From Verrucomicrobia bacterium UBA4286 (GTDB lineage: Bacteria; Verrucomicrobiota; Kiritimatiellia; RFP12; UBA1067): 22,704 bases of DNA. A program made the position numbers and the translations under genes. Below the pieces are notes generated by a model. It was not told the DNA's origin, did no database searches, and saw only the letters and a list, made by a program, of their open reading frames with translations. Numbering within the stretch: position 1 is the first letter of the stretch; each line of letters opens with the position of its first letter. The DNA lies in contig DGVK01000039.1 in NCBI GenBank assembly GCA_002395905.1, forward strand, positions 1 through 22,704. The letters are read 5' to 3'. This document shows positions 8,258 to 15,412 of the stretch, piece by piece.

Positions 8258-8277
8258 AAAATGCCGACTAATCGGCA
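8258..8277 (-). terminator. Probable intrinsic terminator of the lpxB operon
   Basis: Downstream of lpxB on the minus strand: TGCCGA, loop TTAG, TCGGCA (6-bp stem), then TTTTATG. The stem is short, so it may be weak, but it sits where a terminator is expected, between the lpxB stop and the mraZ promoter. A second small inverted repeat (CCGC/GCGG, 8285-8298) lies closer to the stop but has no U-tract. Confidence 0.5.
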
Positions 8278-8304
8278 AATAACACCGCTTATATGCGGCC
8301 TGAT

Positions 8305-9378
8305 TTAGACCTTCGTTACGACCTCTGCTATGACACCTAGAGGATCGCCCTCAGATTCAAGGTGGCGAACGGCCTCGTCAAGGCGCATGGAGGCAACGCG
8401 GCACGAGGCAGAATCTGCAAGCCAGCCGCCCAGAATGCCAATCACGGCTTCGGCTGTGAAATTCTCTTGCAGCAGTTCGGGCATGGGCGGCGTTCCGCCG
8501 CTACCGCCGCACCGCTCCCAGACTATGTTTGCAAGGCCGATGTATTTCGTCCCCTTGATGACGCGCCTTGCAAACGCGGCAAGAAGAGGCCCGACGCGAT
8601 ACACAAGGACGGTCGGGCATCTTGCAAGCGCGGCTTCAAGGGTGGCTGTGCCGCTTGCGACAGCAGCGCAGCGCGCGCACTTCAGAAGCTCTCGCGCACC
8701 GCCCCTGCGAACCTCAATCAGATTCTCCGCACCGTGGCGGGCGACGAGCTGTGAAATTAGCGAATATGCGCGCTCGTTTGCGGCAGGTATTGCAAACCGC
8801 GCTCCTTTGATGCGCCTGGCAACATCTATCAATGTCGGCAGTATGCGAGATATCTCGCCGACTCTGCTGCCGGGCAGAAGCGCGACAAGCGGCTCCTTGT
8901 CGCCGCGCGACACCGCACCGGCATCGAATTCCTTAACAAGCGGATGGCCGACGAACGTTGCAAAGCCGGGCTTGAAAAGCGACGGCTCAAACGGGAAGAA
9001 ACAGCACAGCGCGTGGAGCGAGGCCTCTATCTTCGGTATGCGCCCATGATGCCACGCCCACACCTGCGGGCAGACTACATGCACCGCACGAATACCTTTC
9101 GCCTTCGCATACGCCGCAAGCTTCAGGTTCATGCCGGGATAGTCGATCGTGCACACCACATCGGGCCGCCATTCGTCTATCACGCGCTCCATGGTGCGCT
9201 TCACACGCAGGAAGAAAGGAATGCGCCGCAAAACGGCGCCGAACCCGAAAACCGCGAGATCGCCTGTCTTGAAGCCGCAGTCCTGATAACCGCGCACTTC
9301 ATGTCCGGCGAAACGCTCGCGAAGTCCGCGCGCATAGAGCATCCCGCTTTCCTCGCCGGCGAGAAGAAGTATCTTCAT
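8305..9378 (-). CDS. lpxB: Lipid A disaccharide synthase
   Basis: LpxB joins UDP-2,3-diacylglucosamine and lipid X into the lipid A disaccharide at the inner membrane. The 357-residue protein shows the family blocks: AGEESG near the N-terminus, DYPGMN (79-84), CPQVWAWHHGRI (103-114), FPFE (128-131), VGHP (143-146), LPGSR (168-172), SGTATLEAAL (242-251), KGTKYIGLANIV (275-286) and PELLQ (300-304). Two oddities: the usually conserved Asp in GExSGD is Met13 here, and the N-terminal half is shorter than the usual ~380-residue form. Its ATG overlaps the lpxI stop (ATGA), so the two steps of the pathway are translationally coupled. The C-terminal half is well kept, so I expect an active enzyme, with less certainty because of Met13. 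Confidence 0.93.
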   Translation of the reverse strand: MKILLLAGEESGMLYARGLRERFAGHEVRGYQDCGFKTGDLAVFGFGAVLRRIPFFLRVKRTMERVIDEWRPDVVCTIDYPGMNLKLAAYAKAKGIRAVHVVCPQVWAWHHGRIPKIEASLHALCCFFPFEPSLFKPGFATFVGHPLVKEFDAGAVSRGDKEPLVALLPGSRVGEISRILPTLIDVARRIKGARFAIPAANERAYSLISQLVARHGAENLIEVRRGGARELLKCARCAAVASGTATLEAALARCPTVLVYRVGPLLAAFARRVIKGTKYIGLANIVWERCGGSGGTPPMPELLQENFTAEAVIGILGGWLADSASCRVASMRLDEAVRHLESEGDPLGVIAEVVTKV

Positions 9379-10220
9379 TTCATCCTCACAGGCGCAGGCG
9401 GCAGTCCGCTCTTGACGCCGACGATTGCAATACCGTGTCTGTCGGCGAATTCGACAACCTCTTCCCTGTCGAGCAGGATGACACGTCCTGCCTGGAAACC
9501 CAACGCCGTCGCGCCGGCCCGCTTCATGACCTTTAGCGTCTTCAGTCCGACGACCGGTATATCGAAGCGCATGTCATGACCGTCGCGCGCCGCCTTGAAA
9601 ACGACACCTCCTCTGCCGCCGAGCCGCCCGCCGCGGCGTATCGCCTTGTTTGTTCCTTCAAACGCCTCGACCGCAAGGACCATTCCGCGTTTGACCATAA
9701 CCGTCTGGCCGACGTCGTGGACACCTACATCACGGGCGACGCGCGCGCCGTGCTCTATGTCGCTCGCCTCCTCTGCAGTGAGGCCGCGCTTCGTAAGAGG
9801 GCCGACGCCCGGGATATGCTCTTCCATATACAGGCTCGCGGGCAGTATCTCCACGCCGCTCTCGGCGAACTTTTCAATGAGCTTTGAAAATACGGTGTGC
9901 GCCGTCTTTACAGGAAGCTCCTTGAGCCAGGCCGTCACCTCAGGGTCGAACCTTCCGCGGAAAAGCGAAAGCGGATTGACCTGTCCCGCCAGAATACCTC
10001 CGTCGTATCCCATAGCGCCGACGCGGCGTATGCTCTGCGCGATCGTTCCGAGCGTGATCGGGATCACGCCGTCAGCCGCGTTTCGCGTCGCGCGCGCGGT
10101 GGAGCCCGCGATGCTCACTACGTCCACGCGCTCGACGCCCGCTTTCCTGGCACCTTCGACGACAAGCCTCGGGTAGCTGCCGGCCCCCGCGATTACAACA
10201 AGTTTACGTATCATGTTCAC
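9375..10220 (-). CDS. lpxI: UDP-2,3-diacylglucosamine pyrophosphatase LpxI (DUF1009)
   Basis: LpxI hydrolyses UDP-2,3-diacylglucosamine to lipid X and UMP, replacing LpxH in many non-gamma Gram-negatives. The protein is about 281 residues, the usual length. It has the N-terminal Rossmann-like start (KLVVIAGAGSYP), the middle DIEHGARVARDVGVHDVGQ block, VLAVEAFEGT (about 182-190) and the C-terminal DMRFDIPVVGLKT block with D216 and D220. The family's EGTD motif reads EGTN here. The frame can start at GTG 10220 (GTGA overlap with the upstream stop) or at ATG 10214, two residues later; I cannot choose firmly. It lies between a radical SAM gene and lpxB and feeds product directly to LpxB. Confidence 0.93.
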   Translation of the reverse strand: MNMIRKLVVIAGAGSYPRLVVEGARKAGVERVDVVSIAGSTARATRNAADGVIPITLGTIAQSIRRVGAMGYDGGILAGQVNPLSLFRGRFDPEVTAWLKELPVKTAHTVFSKLIEKFAESGVEILPASLYMEEHIPGVGPLTKRGLTAEEASDIEHGARVARDVGVHDVGQTVMVKRGMVLAVEAFEGTNKAIRRGGRLGGRGGVVFKAARDGHDMRFDIPVVGLKTLKVMKRAGATALGFQAGRVILLDREEVVEFADRHGIAIVGVKSGLPPAPVRMK

Positions 10221-11665
10221 GACTGCGCCTTGAAGTCAAGCAGATGGCCGAGGAGCGAACGCACCCCCCGGTAGTAGAAGGAAAAGTCGAAAAGCGTGCG
10301 CGTGGACGTAAGGCGGCGCAACAGCGCCATCGGCTGCAGAAAGCCGCGGTAGACGTCGCGTATGGCTTTCTTTATCTCATCCTCGGACACAAGCGGCGTC
10401 TTCGTGACGGCGCGGCGCATGTCGTATTCGTCCCAGTCGAGCGTGGCAAGACCGCCGGACGCTTTGAGTTCGCGAAAGAGCGGCGTTCCTGGGTAAGGTA
10501 TTGTAAGAGTGCACTGCAGCGTCGATGCCCATCCCTTCGCAAGAAGCCGCCGCGCAAACCGCACAGTGTTCGCTACCTCGGAAGGGCCTTCCCATGCATG
10601 GCCGAACATGAATGTGAGGTGGACGTCAAGCCCTGCCTTATGGGCCCACTCGCACCCCTTCTCGACGTCTTCGACCTTAAGCGCCTTGACGAACCTGTCA
10701 AGCGTCGTCTGATTGGCCGACTCAACCCCGAAGAGCACGAGTCTGAACCCGGCCTTGCGCATCATCTTGTAATCCTCGAAGCCGAGACGCCCGAAGCGCA
10801 TGTTGCAGTCAATGCGAAGCCTCTTGGGAAGGCCGCGCTTTACAAGCTCGGCGCAGAAAGTCTCGAGCCACCTGCCTACCGGCAGCGAACCCGAGTCGTC
10901 CATGATCTCCTTGACGCCATATCTGTCGACGAGCATCTCTATCTCGTCGACGACATCGACAGGGTCGCGCGTGCGGTAGGTCGGGTAGAGGGTCGTCCAG
11001 CTGCAGAACGTGCACTTCGCGTGCCAGCAGTCGCGGCCGGACATTATATAAGTCCCTGGCGTGCGACGGAAGTTGCCGTTCTTCTCTGCATAAAGCCGCC
11101 AGTTGACGAGGTCGCGGTCGATCCACGGCGCGGAGTTGAGGTCGTGGTCCAGCTTGAAGCGCCCGGTGTTTTTAGTCTCGCCGCCGTCGCGATACCAGAT
11201 TCCCGGCTCGAACTTCGCGGGGTCGCCGCCCGACGCGACAAGGTTCTTAAGAAGGAAGTCCCAGTCGCCGCCGGTAAGGATGTAATCGACGCGGCACGCC
11301 TCCATCGATTCTTCGGGAAGCGCCGTCACATGGTCGCCGACGAGAGCCGTCTTGAACCCTCCGCCCGCGTGAGCGTCTATCCAGCGCCAGTGGCGCTTCA
11401 CGACCGGAGTCTTGGTCTCAAGAACCACAAGCTCCGGCCTGAAAGAGGCCAGGCGGGTTTCGAACTCACCGTCCGAAAGCCCGCCCGCTATTCCATCTAG
11501 GAAGAGCACCTCGTGCCCTTCCTTCTTCAACATCGTCGCCGCAGTGGCAGGCACCACGGGGAAGATGTATGTCGGACGCGAGAACCACTGGAACTGGCGG
11601 TTCTGCGTGAGCAGCGCGACGCCTTTCTCCGACTTGAAAGGCGGATAGCATATGGCGACGCGCAT
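10217..11665 (-). CDS. B12-binding-type radical SAM enzyme, substrate unknown
   Basis: The 482-residue protein has an N-terminal cobalamin-binding-like Rossmann region (starting VAICYPPF, with GHEVLFLDG at about 50-58 and TGGDWDFLLKNLV further on), then a radical SAM TIM barrel. The cluster motif is C213-WHAK-C218-TF-C221, a Cx4CxxC spacing rather than the usual Cx3CxxC; some B12 radical SAM families carry this form with Trp after the first Cys. Further radical SAM features are FGVESANQ (about 312-319) and the late TIPYPGTPLF. Such enzymes methylate or rearrange unreactive carbons, often in lipid or natural-product pathways. It starts 9 nt after the DUF481 gene and overlaps lpxI, so a role in the envelope or lipid A is an attractive inference. 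No DxHxxG motif is seen, as is common in this class. Confidence 0.87.
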   Translation of the reverse strand: MRVAICYPPFKSEKGVALLTQNRQFQWFSRPTYIFPVVPATAATMLKKEGHEVLFLDGIAGGLSDGEFETRLASFRPELVVLETKTPVVKRHWRWIDAHAGGGFKTALVGDHVTALPEESMEACRVDYILTGGDWDFLLKNLVASGGDPAKFEPGIWYRDGGETKNTGRFKLDHDLNSAPWIDRDLVNWRLYAEKNGNFRRTPGTYIMSGRDCWHAKCTFCSWTTLYPTYRTRDPVDVVDEIEMLVDRYGVKEIMDDSGSLPVGRWLETFCAELVKRGLPKRLRIDCNMRFGRLGFEDYKMMRKAGFRLVLFGVESANQTTLDRFVKALKVEDVEKGCEWAHKAGLDVHLTFMFGHAWEGPSEVANTVRFARRLLAKGWASTLQCTLTIPYPGTPLFRELKASGGLATLDWDEYDMRRAVTKTPLVSEDEIKKAIRDVYRGFLQPMALLRRLTSTRTLFDFSFYYRGVRSLLGHLLDFKAQS

Positions 11666-11674
11666 ATCTTCAGT

Positions 11675-12697
11675 TTACCACTTGTAGCCGAGGCCTACGA
11701 TGTAGCGCATGTCACTGGACTTGCGGCCGTCGCTCGGCGTGCTGTTGTAGTCCCACTCGGCCTTGCAGAGAAGGTCGAAGTCCATGATGATCTTCGTCGT
11801 GAAGCCGATGTCGGCCTTGACGAGATAGACTTCGGAGTCGTCCACGTCGGGCATGTACTCGCAGTTGTGGAAGAACTCGACCGTCTCGTTCCACTTGGGG
11901 TAGTACTTGAGGTGGTGGGCGTAGCGGAAGGTCGCGTAGCTCTTCTCGGCGTCGTCGGACTTCACCTTGTAGTCGGTGCGCACCCACGCGAAGCCGGCTT
12001 CCTGGCTGAAGCTCCACTTGCCCGTCAGGTCGAAGTTCTCCTTGTCGAGCCACTGGTAGCCGAGGCCGCCGCCCAGACGGACGCGGAAGTCCAGGCCGGC
12101 GATATCGTCGCGCTCGTAGCGTCCGTTCTCATAGGTGTAGACGCGGGACGACCAGAAGTGGTCGTGCTGGCCCTCGAGCTCGATGCGGTCGGTCGTCTTG
12201 TCCTTGTCGTGCTTGGAAGTGCCGGTCTCGGTGTAGTAGTAGCCGAAGTCTACATTGACGCGATCCTTCTCCCAGCGGCGGTTGACGTTCGCAACGACGC
12301 TTGCGGAGTTGTTGTAGGTGTTGCCGCGCGTGGAGTTGTAGCCCACGTTCACAGAGCCGTGCCACTTCTCCTCTTCGGGGTCGGTCTTCTTGACATCGTC
12401 CATGTTGACGGGCTTGGCGTCAACGACAAGCTTTCCGTCCGCAACGGTCACGGCAAGCTCCTCCTTGGTGCCGTCCTTGTATTCGACAACATGCTTCTTG
12501 TCGCTTTCGAGCGAGGCGATGTTCTCGACCTTGATGGAAACCTCTCCGAGATCGTCGGACTTGAACTTGAGCTCGCCGTCGCGGATGACGTCGGCCGTGC
12601 CCGTAAGGAACGAGCCGGACTTGAGCGTCACCTTGTCGGCGAAAGCTGTAACGGAAGCGGCTATAGCGGCCGCCAGTGCTAGTGTCTTCGTAGTCAT
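11675..12697 (-). CDS. DUF481-family outer-membrane beta-barrel protein
   Basis: A 340-residue exported protein with a clean signal peptide (about 1-20, ending TAFA). A small beta-rich N-terminal domain (about 21-95, KVTLKSGSFLTG...) resembles the SHD-like regulator modules found before DUF481. A barrel follows, starting at WHGSVNVGYNSTRGNT, the family GxxxxxGN signature, with alternating aromatic strands. It ends in YKW, an aromatic C-terminal residue as recognised by the BAM machine. DUF481 proteins (YdiY-like) are salt- or stress-associated porin-like proteins of unknown function. It is the first gene of a four-gene operon with the radical SAM enzyme, lpxI and lpxB, and is divergent from a LysR gene. 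The start at 12697 has an AAGGT-type site upstream. Confidence 0.88.
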   Translation of the reverse strand: MTTKTLALAAAIAASVTAFADKVTLKSGSFLTGTADVIRDGELKFKSDDLGEVSIKVENIASLESDKKHVVEYKDGTKEELAVTVADGKLVVDAKPVNMDDVKKTDPEEEKWHGSVNVGYNSTRGNTYNNSASVVANVNRRWEKDRVNVDFGYYYTETGTSKHDKDKTTDRIELEGQHDHFWSSRVYTYENGRYERDDIAGLDFRVRLGGGLGYQWLDKENFDLTGKWSFSQEAGFAWVRTDYKVKSDDAEKSYATFRYAHHLKYYPKWNETVEFFHNCEYMPDVDDSEVYLVKADIGFTTKIIMDFDLLCKAEWDYNSTPSDGRKSSDMRYIVGLGYKW

Positions 12698-12739
12698 GTT
12701 TGATTTACCTTGGTTTAGGCCTCATTCGGCCATGCGCAT

Positions 12740-12750
12740 ATTATACCATA
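12740..12750 (-). promoter_or_regulatory. Extended -10 promoter of the DUF481-lpxB operon
   Basis: Minus-strand TATGGTATAAT. Transcription would start near 12733, giving a leader of about 36 nt before the DUF481 ATG. The leader's first predicted bases are ATGGCCGAATGA, a three-codon open frame. Confidence 0.7.
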
Positions 12751-12755
12751 AGTTT

Positions 12756-12770
12756 GCGCGCCGTGCGCGC
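12756..12770. promoter_or_regulatory. Candidate operator between lysR and the DUF481 operon
   Basis: GCGCGC-CGT-GCGCGC is an inverted repeat between the two divergent -10 boxes, in the -35 area of the DUF481 promoter. LysR-family proteins commonly bind such shared intergenic sites, but the GC-only composition makes chance likely, and no clear T-N11-A box is seen. Confidence 0.25.
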
Positions 12771-12809
12771 CGCCCGGCCGGCGCCCAGGCAGAGCGGCGC
12801 GAATTTTTG

Positions 12810-12815
12810 TATAAT
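12810..12815 (+). promoter_or_regulatory. -10 box of lysR
   Basis: TATAAT preceded by a T-run (TTTTTG), ending 10 nt before the lysR ATG. No -35 is evident, as expected for an activator-dependent or autoregulated promoter. The leader would be about 4 nt. Confidence 0.65.
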
Positions 12816-12825
12816 ATCAACCGCT

Positions 12826-13734
12826 ATGACACTTCAGCAGCTTAGATACGCGGACGCAGTGGCGTCGTATGGATCCGTGAGCGAGGCGGCGCGGCGGATA
12901 TTCGTCACCCAGCCTACGATGACAGAGGCGATCCACGCTCTTGAAGAGGAGCTTCGCGTCGCCATCTTCACGCGTTCCAGCAGGGGGATTGCCGTCACGC
13001 GCGAGGGCGAGGAGTTCCTTGCCTCGGCACGACAGATTCTCGACGACATGTCGCGAATCTCCGAAAAATACACCGGCGCGGCCGTGCGCCGTCCGCAGTT
13101 CGCCGTATCGTGCCAGCACTACGCCTTCGCGGTAGAGGCGTTCATGGACGTCGTAAAGGCGAACGGTGCCGACGGTTACGACTTCACCCTGCGTGAGACC
13201 ACGACAAGCGAGATCATCGACGACGTCGCCCGCCACAGGAGCGAAATCGGCGTGATATACCTCTCTCTGCGCAACGAACGCGCGATATCGAAGATCCTCC
13301 GCAAGGAGGAGCTCGTCTTCGAGGAGCTCTACCGCGCAAAGCCCCACGTGTTCATGGGCAGCCGACACCCTCTCGCCAGGCGCAAAGGGCCTATCTCCCC
13401 CGAGCAGCTCGACGCATACCCCTACCTCACATACGAACAGGGCGTGGAAAACGCGCTCTACTTCGCCGAGGAGGTCATGCCCGCGATCGACCGCAGGAAG
13501 AACATAAGAGTGCGCGACCGCGCGACAATGACGAAACTCATGCTCGGGCTTGACGGCTACACCGTTTCGTCCGGAGCGAACAGCAAGATGTACTCCAGCA
13601 CGATCGTCGCCAGACCGCTCGCGCTCAAGGACGAAATACGCGTCGGCATCATCCGCCGCGCCGGCCCGCAGCTTTCACGCGAAGGCACGGCATTCGTCGA
13701 GGCCATACGCGCGAAAGCCCGCCCGGCGTCTTAA
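12826..13734 (+). CDS. LysR-family transcriptional regulator
   Basis: The 302-residue protein has the LysR winged-helix N-terminus: LQQLRYADAVASYGSVSEAA (residues 3-22), then TQPTMTEAIHALEEEL, FTRSSRGIAVTREGEEFL, and the linker helix (about 58-90). An effector domain of the usual length follows, with VFMGSRHPLA at about 178-187. The frame stays open upstream, but the ATG at 12826 gives the standard LysR start and has a -10 box 10 nt before it. The ligand cannot be told. The gene is divergent from the DUF481-radical SAM-lpxI-lpxB operon, the classical arrangement for a LysR protein and its target, so control of that operon is the leading inference. Its TAA overlaps that of the convergent metallophosphoesterase. 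Confidence 0.9.
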   Translation: MTLQQLRYADAVASYGSVSEAARRIFVTQPTMTEAIHALEEELRVAIFTRSSRGIAVTREGEEFLASARQILDDMSRISEKYTGAAVRRPQFAVSCQHYAFAVEAFMDVVKANGADGYDFTLRETTTSEIIDDVARHRSEIGVIYLSLRNERAISKILRKEELVFEELYRAKPHVFMGSRHPLARRKGPISPEQLDAYPYLTYEQGVENALYFAEEVMPAIDRRKNIRVRDRATMTKLMLGLDGYTVSSGANSKMYSSTIVARPLALKDEIRVGIIRRAGPQLSREGTAFVEAIRAKARPAS

Positions 13735-14867
13735 AGCAGCGAACGCGTCCAGGCCGCCTCGCGAGCGTCGCCCGGGTAGAACGCCACCGTCACCGCGTCG
13801 TCCGAGACGTCCAGCCGGCAGTGACCTGCGGCGTGACTGTAGAAATACTCCTTGAGCCCCGCACGGAAAAAGTCGAGCGACGCCTTGAAATCGGCCAGCT
13901 TCCCGCCGGTGTGCTGCTTGAGCCATCTCGCGCCGTAGTCGTCGACCGTCGAGAACATCGGCTCGCCTGTGGCAAGCTCGGGCTTGGCCCATACGGAGTT
14001 GGCCGTGAACTCGCAAAAGCCGCCGAACTCGTTTTCAATGCGGCAGAAGGCGGTTGTGTGGGTATGGCCCGAAAGCACTATCGCGTGACGGCGCGAAAGA
14101 GCCTCGTAGAGCTTCGGCCTCAGCGCATCGCACTCCTTTCCCCCGCCAAGCCGCCAGCGGAACGAACCCGAGTCCGCCGTGATGAACGGTCCGTGCGTGA
14201 CGAGAAAAACATGCCGCGCCGCCGCGCCCTCGACAGCGTCGATCACAGGCTGAAGGTCGCGCGTCTCGAAGTCGCAAAAGACCCACACGTCAGGGCCGAC
14301 GCCGAACGAGAACACCGGATATCTCACAGAGGCGGGCGCCTCGCCGCAAAGCCTGCGCAGCTCGGCGGACATGAAACCCTCGGCAAAATCGAGATACGCC
14401 TTGCGCGCCCCTTTGCCCCGGAAGTCGTGATTGCCGATGACGGTAAGGAACGGCAGCGCGGCGGGATACGGCGAGCGCAGAAGTTTGATGCAGTCGTCAA
14501 GCATCTTCCTGTGGGTCGGCACGTCGTCGCAGTCGCCCTGGATCAAATCGCCCATCTGCAGCAGAAAGAGAGTGTCGCGCTTCTTGGCCAGGTCGGCGCT
14601 TGCGGCGATCATCCTCGGACAGCGCTCGCGCCACATCTCGCCGTTGCGGCGGAACTCCTCGTGCTGAATCTTCGCCCACTTGTTTGATTCATCGTAATGC
14701 GAGTGGTAGACGCTCTCCGGTTCGGCATCGTAGTGAGTGTCGCCAAGCACCGCCACCGAATAGCGTCCGCCGTCCGACGGCGGCAGTATGCGGCGCACAA
14801 AGTCGCAACCGGCAAACGCCAGCGAACCGGCGCAGAAAGCCCTTCTGGACATGTTGTTTACATTCAT
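13731..14867 (-). CDS. Exported calcineurin-like metallophosphoesterase with Tat-type lipoprotein signal
   Basis: A 378-residue protein of the calcineurin-like phosphoesterase fold. Metal ligands are visible in order: GDTH (D43, H45), GDL (D107), GNHD (N146, H147), H225 in VTHGP, and GHTH (H268, H270). The N-terminus SRRAF (7-11) matches the twin-arginine motif and a Cys at 21 follows AFAG, so a Tat-exported lipoprotein is likely, although Phe at -3 is unusual. The substrate cannot be told; this class includes nucleotidases, phospholipases and sugar or teichoic phosphodiesterases. The frame is open 70 codons further up, through a repeated sequence, but GGAAGGAAA just upstream of the ATG at 14867 and the signal peptide fix the start. 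The gene appears monocistronic. Confidence 0.88.
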   Translation of the reverse strand: MNVNNMSRRAFCAGSLAFAGCDFVRRILPPSDGGRYSVAVLGDTHYDAEPESVYHSHYDESNKWAKIQHEEFRRNGEMWRERCPRMIAASADLAKKRDTLFLLQMGDLIQGDCDDVPTHRKMLDDCIKLLRSPYPAALPFLTVIGNHDFRGKGARKAYLDFAEGFMSAELRRLCGEAPASVRYPVFSFGVGPDVWVFCDFETRDLQPVIDAVEGAAARHVFLVTHGPFITADSGSFRWRLGGGKECDALRPKLYEALSRRHAIVLSGHTHTTAFCRIENEFGGFCEFTANSVWAKPELATGEPMFSTVDDYGARWLKQHTGGKLADFKASLDFFRAGLKEYFYSHAAGHCRLDVSDDAVTVAFYPGDAREAAWTRSLL

Positions 14868-14889
14868 AATATATTTCCTTCCCACGCAT

Positions 14890-14900
14890 ATGATACCATA
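14890..14900 (-). promoter_or_regulatory. Extended -10 promoter of the metallophosphoesterase gene
   Basis: Minus-strand TATGGTATCAT, one mismatch from the hexamer but keeping the TGn extension. It lies 22 nt before the ATG, leaving a leader of about 16 nt that holds the GGAAGGAAA ribosome-binding site. Confidence 0.6.
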
Positions 14901-14946
14901 ATCCGCACCGCTTGACCACGGGCTTTTGTCAAACGGCCTGCTGTCG

Positions 14947-14987
14947 CAAAGCGTGGGCAGGACTTCGCCAAAGCGTGGGCAAGACTT
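14947..14987. repeat. Two direct copies of a 19-bp sequence, 22-bp period
   Basis: CAAAGCGTGGGCAGGACTT (14947-14965) and CAAAGCGTGGGCAAGACTT (14969-14987) differ at one base and are spaced by 3 nt. They lie upstream of the metallophosphoesterase promoter and 4 nt before the first GC-rich hairpin repeat. They do not resemble a known operator that I recognise. Confidence 0.8.
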
Positions 14988-14990
14988 AGA

Positions 14991-15014
14991 AGAAACGGGG
15001 GCCTGTCCCCGGGT
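14991..15014 (-). repeat. GC-rich hairpin repeat, copy 1 (REP-like, possible terminator)
   Basis: Plus strand AGAAACGGGGGCCTGTCCCC then GGGT. CGGGG (14996-15000) pairs with CCCCG (15007-15011). On the minus strand the stem is followed by TTTCTTC, so it could terminate the small gene ending at 15020. Copies with the same core lie at 15389-15412 and, partly, at 22689-22704. Confidence 0.75.
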
Positions 15015-15019
15015 CAATC

Positions 15020-15346
15020 CTATGACCATGAAATTATAAGACCTACGATCACGGCGATAATCACAATGCTCGCCCAAATAGTACCAATGAATTCATATCT
15101 TTTTAATCGGTAATCGTCTTTGAATATGCGATGCTTCTTGTCAAACAAAACGAAGTAGTTCCAAGAAATCACGCTCGGAACACTTAACAAGCCAAGCGAA
15201 GGCAAAAAGAAACGCAATAGCAACGTCCCTATGAACACTGCCACATGCCACATAGCAAAACCAAATTTGAGATGGGGTAGATATTCAAATTGGCATGTCT
15301 GGATACGCCAATCTTCCTTAATGGCATCAATAATTTTTCGCTTCAA
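15020..15346 (-). CDS. Small AT-rich hypothetical membrane protein
   Basis: A 108-residue protein I do not recognise. It has a polar N-terminus (KRKIIDAIKEDWRIQ), a hydrophobic segment about 29-55 (FAMWHVAVFIGTLLLRFF...), a short aromatic segment, a basic loop (KKHRIFKDDYRLKR) and a C-terminal span (about 87-106). The start would be TTG at 15346, with AAAGG about 9 nt upstream; no in-frame ATG fits better. Base composition differs sharply from neighbours: 21 of 60 bases are G/C at 15061-15120, against 39 of 60 at 12841-12900. The gene is bracketed by two copies of the GC-rich hairpin repeat, suggesting it arrived as a unit. It could be a real small gene or a decaying passenger; no promoter is evident. 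Confidence 0.55.
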   Translation of the reverse strand: MKRKIIDAIKEDWRIQTCQFEYLPHLKFGFAMWHVAVFIGTLLLRFFLPSLGLLSVPSVISWNYFVLFDKKHRIFKDDYRLKRYEFIGTIWASIVIIAVIVGLIISWS

Positions 15347-15388
15347 TTGTCGCCGCCTTTCACTCTTCTACCATTTCAAAGTCGACAA

Positions 15389-15412
15389 AGAAACGGGGGA
15401 CTGTCCCCGGTT
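15389..15412 (-). repeat. GC-rich hairpin repeat, copy 2, probably doubling as metH terminator
   Basis: Plus strand AGAAACGGGGGACTGTCCCC then GGTT; one base differs from copy 1 over the first 22. On the minus strand the GGGGACAGTCCCC hairpin is followed by GTTTCTTTGTC, and it lies 13 nt after the metH stop, as expected of an intrinsic terminator. Confidence 0.7.

Noticed and set aside
11035..11052. TATATAAT-like sequence on the minus strand near 11045
   Set aside because: It is inside the radical SAM coding region (codons for TYIM), lacks the TGn extension and has no gene start nearby.
10244..11500. Long plus-strand open frame (418 codons) opposite the radical SAM gene
   Set aside because: Its translation is Arg/Ala/Val-rich without motifs, and it mirrors a gene with clear B12/radical SAM signatures. 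Such shadows are expected at this G+C. The same holds for the frames at 2484-3584, 5296-6378, 11513-12682 and 19417-20586.
12700..12825. 42-codon upstream extension of lysR
   Set aside because: It covers the divergent promoter region and precedes the lysR -10 box. LysR proteins begin at the helix-turn-helix, as the ATG at 12826 provides.
14868..15077. 70-codon N-terminal extension of the metallophosphoesterase
   Set aside because: It crosses direct repeats and the promoter, and would bury the twin-arginine lipoprotein signal. GGAAGGAAA before 14867 fits the shorter start.
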